64,000 nucleotides of DNA from Pseudomonadota bacterium (GTDB lineage Bacteria > Myxococcota_A > Polyangia > Polyangiales > Polyangiaceae). Made by a program: the position numbers and the translations under genes. Shown here one piece after another: positions 32,413-41,509 of this stretch. How positions within the stretch are numbered: the first letter of the stretch is position 1; every line of letters begins with the position of its first letter. The DNA lies in the NCBI GenBank assembly GCA_023431345.1, contig JAEYWK010000237.1, positions 25,277-89,276 on the forward strand, written 5' to 3'. The notes below the pieces were generated by a model. The model saw only the letters and a list, made by a program, of their open reading frames with translations, had not been told where the DNA came from and did not search any database.

Positions 32413-33861
32413 TCAGCGAGCCGGTAGCTCGACGATGAAGCGAGCGCCGCGCGCGTATTCGGGGTCCAGCGCTATGCTGCCGCCCGCCGCTTCGACGAGC
32501 CCGCGACACACCGCGAGCCCGAGCCCGGTGCCCTTGCCGATTTCTTTGGTCGTGACGAAGGGCTCGAACAACTGAGTCTGCACGCGCGGGTCGACGCCGG
32601 TCCCATCGTCCTCGACGAGCAGACGGACGTGCCCACGGTTCATGGAGGCCGCGACGCGCACGTGCCCGCCTGCCCCCACCGCGTCGGCGGCGTTCATGAC
32701 CAAGTTCAAGATCACCTGCATGAGCTGCTCGTGACCGAGCGAGACCGGCGGTAGGCCTGGCGCGATGTCGAGCGTTAGCTCCACTTCCTTCAGGTTGCGC
32801 TGGGGCGCCACGAGCGCGGCCGTGTCGCGGGCGGCCGTCAGCACGTCACCCGGCTCTTGCGGGGCTCCGCCTTCCAGCGGCTGGGCCGCGGGTCGCGCGA
32901 ACTGCAGCAGATCGCGCAAAATGCGGTTGATGCGCTCGGTCTCTTTGCGCATGCGCACCAAGAAGTCGCGCTCTTCCTCCGGCCGGAGCCCGCCCGCGAG
33001 CATCAAGTCTTCGAGCCCGATCAGCGCCGAGATCGGGTTGCCGATTTCGTGGGCCAGCCCCGCCGCGAGCCGTCCGACCGACGCCAGCCGCTCGCTCCGC
33101 ACGAGCCGCCCCTGCGCCTCCTTGAGCCGTTCGGTCGCGCGCTCGACCTCGTCGATCTTGGAACGCAGCTGTGCTTCTTCCTCCAGCAGCCGCTCGGTCA
33201 TGATCTGGAAGCTCGCGCCGAGCTCGGACAGCTCGCGCACCGACGTCTTCGGGATCACCAAGCGCCGCGCGCCACCCGCGACGCGCTCCGCAGCTCGCGC
33301 CAGCCCGTCGAGGGGGCGCACGATCAGGCGCGTCAGCGCGAAGTAGGCGATGACGAGCAGCGCGAGCCCGACGATGGCGGTGTACAGGCCGACCAAGCGC
33401 ACGAGCGGCGCCGCGCGCGCGGCTTGGTCGTCGATGCGCAGCACCGCCACCACGGGCCCGACGCGGCTCGGTACCGTGACCGTCAACACCGAGGCCCCGG
33501 CGCCTTGCTCGCGCAGCGCCTCGCGGTTCGGAACCGGACCCGCCGGCAGCCGGTCCACCGCGGACGGCTCGCCGGCCGCTGCGAGGCGCTCTCCGGCGGT
33601 TCCATAAACGCCGATCGCTTCCACGCCCTCGGTGCCGACCTCGGCGCGCAGCAGACCCATCAAGTCCGCGTCGGAGCGGCTGCTGCGGGCCTCCGCCACG
33701 TGAGCTGCGATCGCGCGGCCGAGCGCCCGGGCGTGCCCCACGCGCAATTGTTGAAGGGTGACGCTGGTGTACGTGGCCACGGCGAAGAACAGCGGCACGA
33801 AGGCGAGCAGCAGCAGGCCGCCGAGGAGGAGGAGGATTTGAAGCCGCAGCCCGCCGCGCAC
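32413..33861 (-). CDS. Sensor histidine kinase with HAMP domain
   Basis: 482 residues from a GTG start. Two membrane helices (about 9-29 and 150-172) flank a roughly 115-residue periplasmic region, which is followed by HAMP and a coiled coil. The HisKA site is VGRLAAGLAHEIGNPISALI, with the phospho-accepting His in AHEIGNP. The ATPase boxes are NLVMNAADAVG, EDDGTGVD and GKGTGLGLAVCRGLVEA. The HEIGNP form is typical of the NtrB/ZraS class, whose partners are often sigma-54 activators. No response regulator is adjacent, so it is an orphan here. It is divergent from the diguanylate cyclase gene across 86 bp. Confidence 0.92.
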   Translation of the reverse strand: MRGGLRLQILLLLGGLLLLAFVPLFFAVATYTSVTLQQLRVGHARALGRAIAAHVAEARSSRSDADLMGLLRAEVGTEGVEAIGVYGTAGERLAAAGEPSAVDRLPAGPVPNREALREQGAGASVLTVTVPSRVGPVVAVLRIDDQAARAAPLVRLVGLYTAIVGLALLVIAYFALTRLIVRPLDGLARAAERVAGGARRLVIPKTSVRELSELGASFQIMTERLLEEEAQLRSKIDEVERATERLKEAQGRLVRSERLASVGRLAAGLAHEIGNPISALIGLEDLMLAGGLRPEEERDFLVRMRKETERINRILRDLLQFARPAAQPLEGGAPQEPGDVLTAARDTAALVAPQRNLKEVELTLDIAPGLPPVSLGHEQLMQVILNLVMNAADAVGAGGHVRVAASMNRGHVRLLVEDDGTGVDPRVQTQLFEPFVTTKEIGKGTGLGLAVCRGLVEAAGGSIALDPEYARGARFIVELPAR

Positions 33862-33947
33862 GCCTTCAACCTACCCCGGCCGGCGCCCGGCCCCACCACG
33901 AAACTGGGCCGCCCTGACCCTGAGCTGATACGGGCAAGGACTCCCGG

Positions 33948-36080
33948 ATGGACCCGCTCGTCCGCCTTGCGCTCTCGACCCAGCAGCTGATCGCCCGGTC
34001 CGCCGGTAGCCTGCTCGCCGTAGGTTTTGGTGCGTGCGTCGTCTACGCCGAGACCGAGCGGCTGGATGACGCGCTGCTGTCGCTAGCCGCGTTCGCGTTC
34101 GCGCTCTCGCTCGGCTATCGGGCGTGGCAGCGGCATCGTCGCGCGGTGGTGGAAGAGACGGCGCGGCTCGACTTCGAGCTGTTCGCGCACTTGGTGGTGC
34201 TCGCCTACGGGCTCGTGCTTCGCTCACGCGGCGGCCTCGAGGGCGCGGCCTACCCCGTGCTCTACGCGCTGGTGATGCTCACCGCGAGCTTCGCGCGGCC
34301 GGCGGCGACGCTGGGCACGGTCGCGTTCGCGGTGCTGCTCGAGTCGGCGCTGATGTTCATCGCCTTCGGCGGACGCGGCAACTTGGTCGAGCACGGAGTG
34401 CTGCTCGGCGTGTTCGCGCTCTTGAACATGCTGGTCTTCCGCGCCGAGATCGCGCGCATCCGCCGCGTCTCGCGGCAGCGCATCGAGACCGAGCTCAAGA
34501 AGATGAAAGACGCCGCGCGCTCGTACCGCTTGATCGGCGCACCCGCGAGCGCCCAAGAGCGCGTGCTCTCGCCGGCCAAGAACGACGAAGAGCGACTGCT
34601 CCGCTCCGGCGTCGACGAGATCCATCAAGCCGTCGAGTTCGCGCTGTCGCTGCTGCGCCGCACGCTCGGCTTGCGCACGGCGGTGCTGCTCGGCACCGAC
34701 GCCTCCGGGCAACACCTGCACATTCAAGAGCTCTCCAGCAGCGAGGACGCGATCGCGCCGGGGCCGTTCGGGGTGCGCGACGGCATCTTCGGGGCCGTCA
34801 TCTCCAAGCTGGAGCAGCTCTCGCTGGCAGGGCCCAAGTCGGGGCAGCACGTGCCGTACTACTCGCGCAAGCCCGCCATCGGCAGCGTGTGCTGCACCCC
34901 CTTGCTGGACCACGGCCAGCTGCGCGGCCTGCTCGTCGTCGATCGCGAGAGCCGCGAGGCGTTCACGGACGAAGAGCAAGCGACGCTGTCGAACGCGGCC
35001 CGCTACGTGTTGCGCGCGATCGAGAACGAGCGCGTGTTCGTGCAGCTCGAGCGAGCCAAGGTCGAGCAAGGCAAGCTGTACCGCGCGGCGGGCGCGCTGG
35101 CCGCCGCCACCACCGAGGCGCAGGTGATCGAGGCGGGCGTGAACGGCGCGCGTGAGTTCGCAGCCTTCGACTTCGCGGTCGTCACCTTGTTCGATCGCAA
35201 CACGAGCGAGCACGAGATTTGCGCCGTCAGCGGCGAGAACTCCGGCGAGCTCGTGGGGCAGCGCTTCAAGCACAACTCCGGCCTCGTCTCGATGGTGGTG
35301 GCGAACCGTCACGCGCTCCCGTACCGCGGCGACTACGACCCTTCCCGCCAGGTCGTGTTCACGCGCCGCTTGGTGCCACCCGACATGCCGTCGCTGCTGG
35401 TCTTGCCCCTGCTCGTCCACGAGCGCGCGCTGGGTACGCTGGTGCTCGGCTCGCGGCGCAAGGGCGCGTTCGGCGACGCGGTGCGACCGACGCTGGAGGT
35501 GCTCGCGAGCCACGTGGCGGTCTCGCTCGCCAACGCCCGCATGCTCGCGCGCCTCGAGGAGATGGCGACCCTCGACGGCCTCACCGGCCTCTACAACAAG
35601 CGGGCGCTGATCGAGGTGGCGGCGCAGAAGCTCAAGAGCGCCAAGCGCTTCAACAAGCCGCTCAGCTTGCTGGTCTGCGACATCGACCATTTCAAGAAGG
35701 TGAACGACACCTACGGCCACGACGTGGGCGACGTCGTCATCAAAGGCTTCGCCGACGTGCTCAAGCGCGTGAAGCGCGACACCGACGCCGTCGGCCGCTT
35801 CGGCGGCGAAGAGTTCGTGATCGTCTGCGAAGAGACGGACGAGCGCGGCGCCGAGCAGCTCGCCGAGCGCATCCGCAGCGAGCTCCAAGCCGTGAAATTT
35901 CCGACCGAGCTCGGCACCCTCCAAGTCACCTGCTCGGTCGGCGTCGCGCCCTGTCCCGCCGCTGGCCAAACCTGGGAGCAGCTGTTCAAGGCCACCGACG
36001 AGGCCCTTTACGCCTCCAAGCGCGGTGGCCGCAACCGCGTGACGGTGTGGACGCCTCGCCTGAGCGGCGCGGCCGCCTGA
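33948..36080 (+). CDS. Membrane GAF-GAF-GGDEF diguanylate cyclase
   Basis: 710 residues. The first 170 hold about six membrane helices. Two GAF-like domains follow (roughly 215-365 and 380-535), and a GGDEF domain occupies the C-terminal 165 residues. The active site is GGEEF at 619-623, an active variant, and an RDTD inhibitory site at 610-613 has the same spacing as in PleD. It should make cyclic di-GMP under product inhibition, with input from the membrane region and GAF ligands. Divergent transcription from an orphan histidine kinase hints at shared control. No EAL or HD-GYP partner is in the window. Confidence 0.93.
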   Translation: MDPLVRLALSTQQLIARSAGSLLAVGFGACVVYAETERLDDALLSLAAFAFALSLGYRAWQRHRRAVVEETARLDFELFAHLVVLAYGLVLRSRGGLEGAAYPVLYALVMLTASFARPAATLGTVAFAVLLESALMFIAFGGRGNLVEHGVLLGVFALLNMLVFRAEIARIRRVSRQRIETELKKMKDAARSYRLIGAPASAQERVLSPAKNDEERLLRSGVDEIHQAVEFALSLLRRTLGLRTAVLLGTDASGQHLHIQELSSSEDAIAPGPFGVRDGIFGAVISKLEQLSLAGPKSGQHVPYYSRKPAIGSVCCTPLLDHGQLRGLLVVDRESREAFTDEEQATLSNAARYVLRAIENERVFVQLERAKVEQGKLYRAAGALAAATTEAQVIEAGVNGAREFAAFDFAVVTLFDRNTSEHEICAVSGENSGELVGQRFKHNSGLVSMVVANRHALPYRGDYDPSRQVVFTRRLVPPDMPSLLVLPLLVHERALGTLVLGSRRKGAFGDAVRPTLEVLASHVAVSLANARMLARLEEMATLDGLTGLYNKRALIEVAAQKLKSAKRFNKPLSLLVCDIDHFKKVNDTYGHDVGDVVIKGFADVLKRVKRDTDAVGRFGGEEFVIVCEETDERGAEQLAERIRSELQAVKFPTELGTLQVTCSVGVAPCPAAGQTWEQLFKATDEALYASKRGGRNRVTVWTPRLSGAAA

Positions 36081-36124
36081 GTTCCGCCGCGCGATCATGA
36101 GCCCTCGCGGCTTAACGCCTCTCT

Positions 36125-36159
36125 GCCGAAGCCGCTCGCGCTGACGGCGCGGTTTCGGC
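36125..36159 (+). terminator. Strong hairpin downstream of the diguanylate cyclase gene
   Basis: GCCGAAGCCGC (36125-36135) and GCGGTTTCGGC (36149-36159) form an 11-bp stem with a single G-T pair and a 13-base loop. There is no T-tract, so it may be a Rho-aided terminator or an mRNA-stabilising structure rather than an intrinsic terminator. Confidence 0.35.
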
Positions 36160-36267
36160 TGCGTATCTCGCCGTCGCCGCGCGGCCGTGGGCGCACCTGG
36201 CCGCGAGAAACGAGCGAGAGGCCTTTCGACACTTGGCCAATCGCGCAAAAGCTACGACACTCGCGGC

Positions 36268-37806
36268 ATGCGCCTCGGGATCGACTTCGGCACTACTCGA
36301 ACCGTCGTTGCCGCAGCGGTCGACGGTCGTTATCCGGTGGTTTCGTTCGAGAGCGGCACCGGCTACTGCGACTACATTCCAGGCATCGCGGCCCGCCGCG
36401 GCGAGGAGCTCACCCTGGGCTGGGACGCCGAGCTGAGCGAAGACGTGGGCGGCGCCCTGCGCTCGATCAAGCGCGCGGTCAGCCGCGTTTCCCCCGACGA
36501 GCCGCTGGGTGCGCTCGGCTCCGTCTCCGCGCTCGAGCTCACCACGCGCTACCTCGAAGAGCTGAAGCGGCGCATCTACGAGGGCAGCAACCTCGATGTT
36601 TCACCGGACGAGCCGTTGGAAGCGATGGTGGCGGTGCCAGCCAACGCCAACACCCGCCAGCGCTACCTCACGCTCGACGCCTTCCGGCGCGCGGGCTTCA
36701 AGGTGGCGGGCCTGGTGAACGAGCCGACCGCGGCGGCGATCGAGTTCGCGCACCGCAACTTGGGCGCAGTGGGCCGGCGCAGCCCGAAGCGCTACGTCGT
36801 AGTGTACGACCTGGGCGGCGGCACCTTCGATACGTCGGCGGTCTCGCTGCAAGACCGTCGCTTCGAGCTGATCACGAGCGAAGGCATCTCCGAGCTCGGC
36901 GGTGACGACTTCGACGCTGCCATCTTGCGCGTGGCCATGCGCGAGGCCGGCCTCGACGAAGATCAGCTCAGCCCGCTACAGCGCACGCGCTTGCTCGAGG
37001 TGTGCCGCGTCGCCAAGGAGGGGCTCGGTCCGAGCAGCCGCCGCATGCTGGTGGAGCTGTCGCGCGTGCTGCACGACGCCCCCGATCCGCTGCTCGACCT
37101 CGGCGAGCTCTACGAAGAGACGGAGCCGCTCGTCCAGCGCACCCTCGCGCTGCTCGAGCGCGTGTTCGCGAGCTTGACCAGCTTCGGCATCGATCCCGAG
37201 AACCCCCGCGAGCTCGGCGCCGTGTACCTCGTCGGTGGCGCGACCGCGTTTCCCGCCGTCACGCGCGCCCTACGCGAGAAATACAAGCGCAAGGTGCAGC
37301 TCGCGCCGCAGCCCCACGCCGCGACCGCCATCGGCCTCGCCATCGCGGCGGATCCGGACGCGGCGCTGTTCGTGCGCGAGGCGGTGACGCGCCACTTCGG
37401 CGTGTGGCGCGAGGGGGACGCGGGGCGCGATAAGGTCTTCGATCCGATCTTGCGCAAGGGCGCGCTGCCCGACGGCGACGCGTTCGTGATCGAGCGCAGC
37501 TATCGCCCTCAGCACGCGGTCGGCCACCTGCGCTTCCTCGAGTGCAGCGAGCTGTCCGACGGTGGTCAGCCGTGCGGTGATCTCACGCCCTGGGGCGACA
37601 TCTACTTCCCGTACGATCCGGCGCTGCGCGGCGTCTCCGATCTGGCCGCCGCCGCCGCCGAGCGTCGCCCCGAGCTTTGGGAAGAAGAAATAGTCGAGCG
37701 CTACCGCTACGGCGCCGACGGCACCGTCACGGTCGCGATCGAGAACCGCACCCGCGGCTACGCGCAAGATTTCGTGCTCGGCGCCCCCAGCCTCGATTTG
37801 AGCTGA
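36268..37806 (+). CDS. Hsp70-family (DnaK-like) ATPase without a normal substrate lid
   Basis: 512 residues from ATG 36268, where MRLGIDFGTTRTVVAAAVDG, the phosphate-1 loop, begins; upstream extension is not supported. The phosphate-2 loop YDLGGGTFDTSAVSL and the adenosine motif YLVGGATAFPAVTRAL are intact, and NEPTAAAIEF is conserved. The nucleotide-binding domain takes about 400 residues. The C-terminal 110 residues form a beta-rich region (DIYFPYDPALRG, VTVAIENRTRGYAQD) with no DnaK helical lid. Such proteins are usually specialised Hsp70 relatives with unknown clients. No DnaJ or GrpE gene is close. It is convergent with the deacetylase gene. Confidence 0.88.
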   Translation: MRLGIDFGTTRTVVAAAVDGRYPVVSFESGTGYCDYIPGIAARRGEELTLGWDAELSEDVGGALRSIKRAVSRVSPDEPLGALGSVSALELTTRYLEELKRRIYEGSNLDVSPDEPLEAMVAVPANANTRQRYLTLDAFRRAGFKVAGLVNEPTAAAIEFAHRNLGAVGRRSPKRYVVVYDLGGGTFDTSAVSLQDRRFELITSEGISELGGDDFDAAILRVAMREAGLDEDQLSPLQRTRLLEVCRVAKEGLGPSSRRMLVELSRVLHDAPDPLLDLGELYEETEPLVQRTLALLERVFASLTSFGIDPENPRELGAVYLVGGATAFPAVTRALREKYKRKVQLAPQPHAATAIGLAIAADPDAALFVREAVTRHFGVWREGDAGRDKVFDPILRKGALPDGDAFVIERSYRPQHAVGHLRFLECSELSDGGQPCGDLTPWGDIYFPYDPALRGVSDLAAAAAERRPELWEEEIVERYRYGADGTVTVAIENRTRGYAQDFVLGAPSLDLS

Positions 37807-37835
37807 AGGCGCGCGAGGGCGAGGCAGGGATCGCC

Positions 37836-38621
37836 CTAAATCCAGCTGCCGAGCGTGACCGCGCGTAGCTCACGTCGGCGAAGCTCGGCCAGCACGCGAG
37901 GGAGCGCTTCAATCGACGCGGGCGAGTAGTCGTCGCGCTCGGCCGCGTCGTGCATCGCGACGAGGGCGCCCGGCTCGAGCGCGCGCAACAGGCGCGCGGT
38001 GACTTTCTCCACCGAGGCGCTCGCGAAGCCGTCGAAGGCGCGAGCGCTGCAGCCGACGAGGGTGACGCCGGCGCGGCGCGCGCCCCACACCGTGAAGTGT
38101 GAGACGAAGCCGATGGGCGGCCGAAACAGCGCCGGCGCTGGCACGCCCGCCTGCGCGATCGCCGCCTGCGTGCGCTGGATATCACGCACGACGTGGCGCC
38201 CGCTGCGCAGTGAAAAGAAGCGATCGTGATCGAAGCCGTGCAGCCCGATCGCATGGCCGCGCCGGGTGATCTCGCGCACGAGCTCGGGGTGCTGCTCGGC
38301 CTTGCGCCCGACGAGGAAAAAGGTGGCCTTCGCGTCGGCGCCGTCGAGCGCGTCGAGCACGCGCGGCGTCGTCTGCGGGTTTGGTCCGTCGTCGAAGGTG
38401 AGCGCTACCTCGGGCGCGCTCGGCCCGTGCCAGAGCGGGCTGCCATACATGCCTCGCTCCGGCCAGAACACGCCCGCGGTGCCGAGCGCGAGGTAGCCGC
38501 CGAGCCCCAGCACGGTGGGCAAGAGCGGAGGGGGGCTCGCCAGCACCGCGCGGGCTCCGAGCGTGAGCCCGGCGCCCGCGTAGGCCCAGAGCCCCAAGCG
38601 CAGGAGCGGCAGCGCGCTCAT
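37836..38621 (-). CDS. NodB-domain polysaccharide deacetylase, membrane-anchored
   Basis: About 261 residues from ATG 38621; an in-frame GTG at 38645 is an alternative. Two hydrophobic segments at the N terminus are followed by a carbohydrate esterase 4 domain. Motif 1 is TFDDGP, motif 2 is HGFDH in place of the common HSxxH, and motif 3 is FRPPIG. LVAMHDAAERD near the end supplies the last motif His. The enzyme probably removes N-acetyl groups from a cell-envelope or secreted glycan. It is divergent from the MBOAT acyltransferase gene, with about 100 bp for both promoters. Confidence 0.85.
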   Translation of the reverse strand: MSALPLLRLGLWAYAGAGLTLGARAVLASPPPLLPTVLGLGGYLALGTAGVFWPERGMYGSPLWHGPSAPEVALTFDDGPNPQTTPRVLDALDGADAKATFFLVGRKAEQHPELVREITRRGHAIGLHGFDHDRFFSLRSGRHVVRDIQRTQAAIAQAGVPAPALFRPPIGFVSHFTVWGARRAGVTLVGCSARAFDGFASASVEKVTARLLRALEPGALVAMHDAAERDDYSPASIEALPRVLAELRRRELRAVTLGSWI

Positions 38622-38722
38622 CGAGCGTGCCCCATTTCGGAACACAAAAGCTCGGGCGCGCGCATGCCCCGAGCGTACAAGGCCTTCCGCGTCTCGTCCA
38701 CGACCACTATGGTCCGCTCGCC

Positions 38723-40144
38723 GTGCTGTTCAACACGCTCTCGTACGCCATCTTCTTCGCCGTGGTGTTCACGGTGGCGTGGCTACTCGCGTCGCGTGTG
38801 CGCCTGCGCTTGTGGTTCCTGCTGCTCGCCAGCTACTACTTCTACGCGAACTGGGACTACCGCTTCCTCGCCTTGATCTTCGCGTCGTCGACGGCGGACT
38901 GGATGCTCGGTAACGCCATCGCGCGGGCGCCGACCCAGAAGCGCCGCAAGCAGTGGCTAGCGCTCACGGTGGTCATGAACCTGGGCGTGCTCGGCCTGTT
39001 CAAGTATTTCGACTTCGGTGTGGCCGAGATGTCGGCGCTGCTTCACTCGCTGGGCTTTGATCCCCCGGAGATCGCGCTGCGCCTCACGCTGCCGATCGGC
39101 ATCAGCTTCTTCACGTTCGAGTCGATGAGCTACGTGATCGACGTGTACCGGCGCGACCTGCCCCCGCACGAGAGCTACGTCGAATACCTCACGTTCGTCG
39201 CGTTCTTCCCGCACCTCGTCGCGGGCCCGATCGTGCGCCCACGTGACCTCTTGCCTCAGCTCTCGGCGCCGCCGCGCTTCGACTCGCAGCTGGCGAGCCG
39301 TGCCCTGTTGCTGATCGCGCTCGGCCTCGTGAAGAAGGTCGCGATTGGCGACTACCTCGCGCTCAACCTCGTCGACCGCGTCTTCGATGCGCCGCTGCAG
39401 TACTCGGCGCTCGAGTGCTACGTGGCGCTCGTCAGCTACGCCGTGCAAATCTACTGTGACTTCTCGGGCTACACCGACATCGCGATCGGCTCGGCGGCGC
39501 TGCTCGGCATTCGCTTCCCTCCCAATTTCGACTCACCCTACAAGGCCCACAACATCGTCGACTTTTGGCGGCGCTGGCACATCTCGCTGTCCACCTGGCT
39601 GCGTGATTACCTGTACATTCCGCTGGGCGGCAACCGCCGCGGGCGAGCGCGCACGTACCTGAACCTGCTCATCACCATGCTGCTCGGCGGCTTGTGGCAC
39701 GGGGCGAACTTGACCTTCGTGGTCTGGGGCGGCTTGCACGGCGTGCTCTTGGCCGGCACGCGCGCCTTCCAGGAGCTGCGCAAGAAGTACGGGCTCGGCC
39801 CGCCGACGCGGGTCGGCTACGTGCTCTCGGTGGTGCTGACCTTCCACGCGGTCTGCCTGTGCTGGCTGTTTTTTCGCGCCAAGTCGCTCGATCACGCCGG
39901 GGTCATGCTGGATCGCCTCGGCACGCTGACCACGTTCCATCCCAATCTCGACCCGCGGTTGCTCGGGGTGCTCGCCCTGGGCCTGATCTCGCACTATGTT
40001 CCGGAGGCATGGTACGAGCGGGCGCTCAACGCCTTCGCGAACCTGCCGGCGCTCGCTCAGGGCGCGGTGCTGATGCTGCTGGCGCTCTCCGTGCGTGAGA
40101 TGGCAAGTCTCGAGGCCGTGCCCTTCGTCTACTTCCAGTTCTGA
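38723..40144 (+). CDS. MBOAT O-acyltransferase (AlgI-like)
   Basis: About 473 residues from GTG 38723, whose VLFNTLSYAIFFAVVF matches the usual MLFNS start of AlgI-type proteins; the frame is open upstream to 38627 without family features. There are about ten or more membrane helices. Diagnostic blocks include ISFFTFESMSYVIDVYR, FVAFFPHLVAGPIVRPRDLLPQL and the catalytic His region GGLWHGANLTFVVWGGLHG. The family transfers acyl groups to polysaccharides such as alginate or to envelope glycans. Divergent from a NodB deacetylase gene, it may be part of a glycan-modification pair. Its stop overlaps the next start. Confidence 0.92.
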   Translation: MLFNTLSYAIFFAVVFTVAWLLASRVRLRLWFLLLASYYFYANWDYRFLALIFASSTADWMLGNAIARAPTQKRRKQWLALTVVMNLGVLGLFKYFDFGVAEMSALLHSLGFDPPEIALRLTLPIGISFFTFESMSYVIDVYRRDLPPHESYVEYLTFVAFFPHLVAGPIVRPRDLLPQLSAPPRFDSQLASRALLLIALGLVKKVAIGDYLALNLVDRVFDAPLQYSALECYVALVSYAVQIYCDFSGYTDIAIGSAALLGIRFPPNFDSPYKAHNIVDFWRRWHISLSTWLRDYLYIPLGGNRRGRARTYLNLLITMLLGGLWHGANLTFVVWGGLHGVLLAGTRAFQELRKKYGLGPPTRVGYVLSVVLTFHAVCLCWLFFRAKSLDHAGVMLDRLGTLTTFHPNLDPRLLGVLALGLISHYVPEAWYERALNAFANLPALAQGAVLMLLALSVREMASLEAVPFVYFQF

Positions 40145-40602
40145 TGACCGACGACACCAAAGATCAGGCCGCAGACGAGAACCAGAGCGAGGAGCGCGCG
40201 GCTTCTTCGCCGAAGCCCGCTGAGCCCGCCGAGTCGGAGCCGGACGCGGACGCGAAGCCGAAAGCGGCAGCGGCCGCCGAGTCCAAGACAAGCGTTCAGC
40301 GTTCGACGGATGAGGACGACGGAGCGCCGCTCGACGCAGACGGTCGCGAGCGGCCGCGCTTCCTTTTGGGCTTTCCCGCCGACGCCGATCTGCAGCGCTT
40401 GGCAGCGGCCTTCGAAGCCGGGAACTACGCGCTCGTCCGTGAGCAAGCGGAGGCCCTGGCCGAGAGGACCGACAGCCCGGCCGTGCGCGACGCCGCGCTC
40501 GAGCTGCGGCGCCGCATCGACCCTGATCCGCTCGCGAAATACCTGCTAGCCCTGACGGCCGCCCTCCTCCTATCCTTGGCCTACTTCGCCTATCACCACT
40601 GA
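40144..40602 (+). CDS. Hypothetical tail-anchored membrane protein
   Basis: 152 residues. The start overlaps the MBOAT stop (TGATG), so the two are coupled. The first 70 residues are acidic and low in complexity (Glu/Asp/Ala/Lys/Pro). A helical segment (DADLQRLAAAFEAGNYALVREQ) resembles a single TPR-like hairpin. One membrane helix lies at the extreme C terminus (YLLALTAALLLSLAYFAYHH). This layout suggests a tail-anchored helper of the acyltransferase. No family was recognised. Confidence 0.65.
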   Translation: MTDDTKDQAADENQSEERAASSPKPAEPAESEPDADAKPKAAAAAESKTSVQRSTDEDDGAPLDADGRERPRFLLGFPADADLQRLAAAFEAGNYALVREQAEALAERTDSPAVRDAALELRRRIDPDPLAKYLLALTAALLLSLAYFAYHH

Positions 40603-40757
40603 AGCTCGGTCCGGGCGAGCTCGCAGCGAATTCTGACGGCGGTCGCTCGGCGGTCGCCCCGGCGAAGTGAATTCGGCAGGGGCCCTACCCTCAAGGTTTG
40701 GGCCCTCGACCCCAGATCGGCTATCAGTAGACGGTTTCCAGAGAGGGCGCTTTCGAG

Positions 40758-41351
40758 ATGAGCATTCGCGTTATCGGTCTGTCGGTCGTGCTGGCTGCGC
40801 TTTCTGCGTGCGGCGGCGAGCCGCAAGCCAAGTCCCCCGATGGTTCCATCGGCGGGCCTGTCACCGACGCGCAGCGGCTCTTCCCGCTCGAGCACAACAC
40901 CGTCTTCTCGTACGCCACGACGGACGACGCGGGCACGACCGGCATCTACGTGATCGAGGTCGAGCGTCCGCGCCAGACGATGGCCGAGCTGAAGGTCGCG
41001 GGTAAGGCGCAGCGCCGCTACATCAGCGCCGATGGCATTCAGGTGCCGGGCGGCGGCTACGTGCTGCACATGCCGCTCACGAAAGACGCGGAGTGGCGGG
41101 GTGAGTTCGGCGACGTGAGCATCAAGTCGATGAGCCGCAGCATCAAGGTGCCCGCGGGTGAGTTCGGCAACTGCCTCGAGACGTTCGAAGAAGCGGAGAC
41201 GCCCGCCTTCACCAAGACGGCCACGACCGTGTTCTGTCCCGGCATCGGCATCGTTTACTACCTGCTCGAGGGCGAGCAGAACGGCGCGAAGGTCTCGCAA
41301 AAGCTCGAGCTCAAGTCGTTCGGCCCACGCTTCGTCGCCGGCCTGAACTGA
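40758..41351 (+). CDS. Hypothetical lipoprotein
   Basis: 197 residues with a clear lipoprotein signal (LSVVLAALSACGG; lipobox LSAC). The mature part is beta-rich, with LFPLEHNTVFSYATTDDAG near the start, a basic strand pattern (SIKVPAGEFGNCLETFEEAE) and an invariant-looking FCPGIGIVYYLLEGEQNG. The layout resembles periplasmic lipoproteins of unknown role common in Myxococcota. No operon partner: neighbours on both sides are separated by more than 150 bp. Confidence 0.7.
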   Translation: MSIRVIGLSVVLAALSACGGEPQAKSPDGSIGGPVTDAQRLFPLEHNTVFSYATTDDAGTTGIYVIEVERPRQTMAELKVAGKAQRRYISADGIQVPGGGYVLHMPLTKDAEWRGEFGDVSIKSMSRSIKVPAGEFGNCLETFEEAETPAFTKTATTVFCPGIGIVYYLLEGEQNGAKVSQKLELKSFGPRFVAGLN

Positions 41352-41509
41352 GCGCCCTAGCTCCGACAAGGTGCTTTCGTTACCAAGCGCTGCGGCTCGC
41401 GCTCGCCGCGCGGTGACCCCAGCACGAGTGCCCCGACGCTTCCGTCGCCGCTGAAACCGGTCCCGGAAGTCGGCTGGACGAGCTAGCGGGAGGGCAGTAC
41501 ACCAGCGGC

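Noticed and set aside
34224..36248. A 674-residue frame antisense to the diguanylate cyclase gene
   Set aside because: Shadow of a clear GAF-GGDEF gene, with no independent start or family features.
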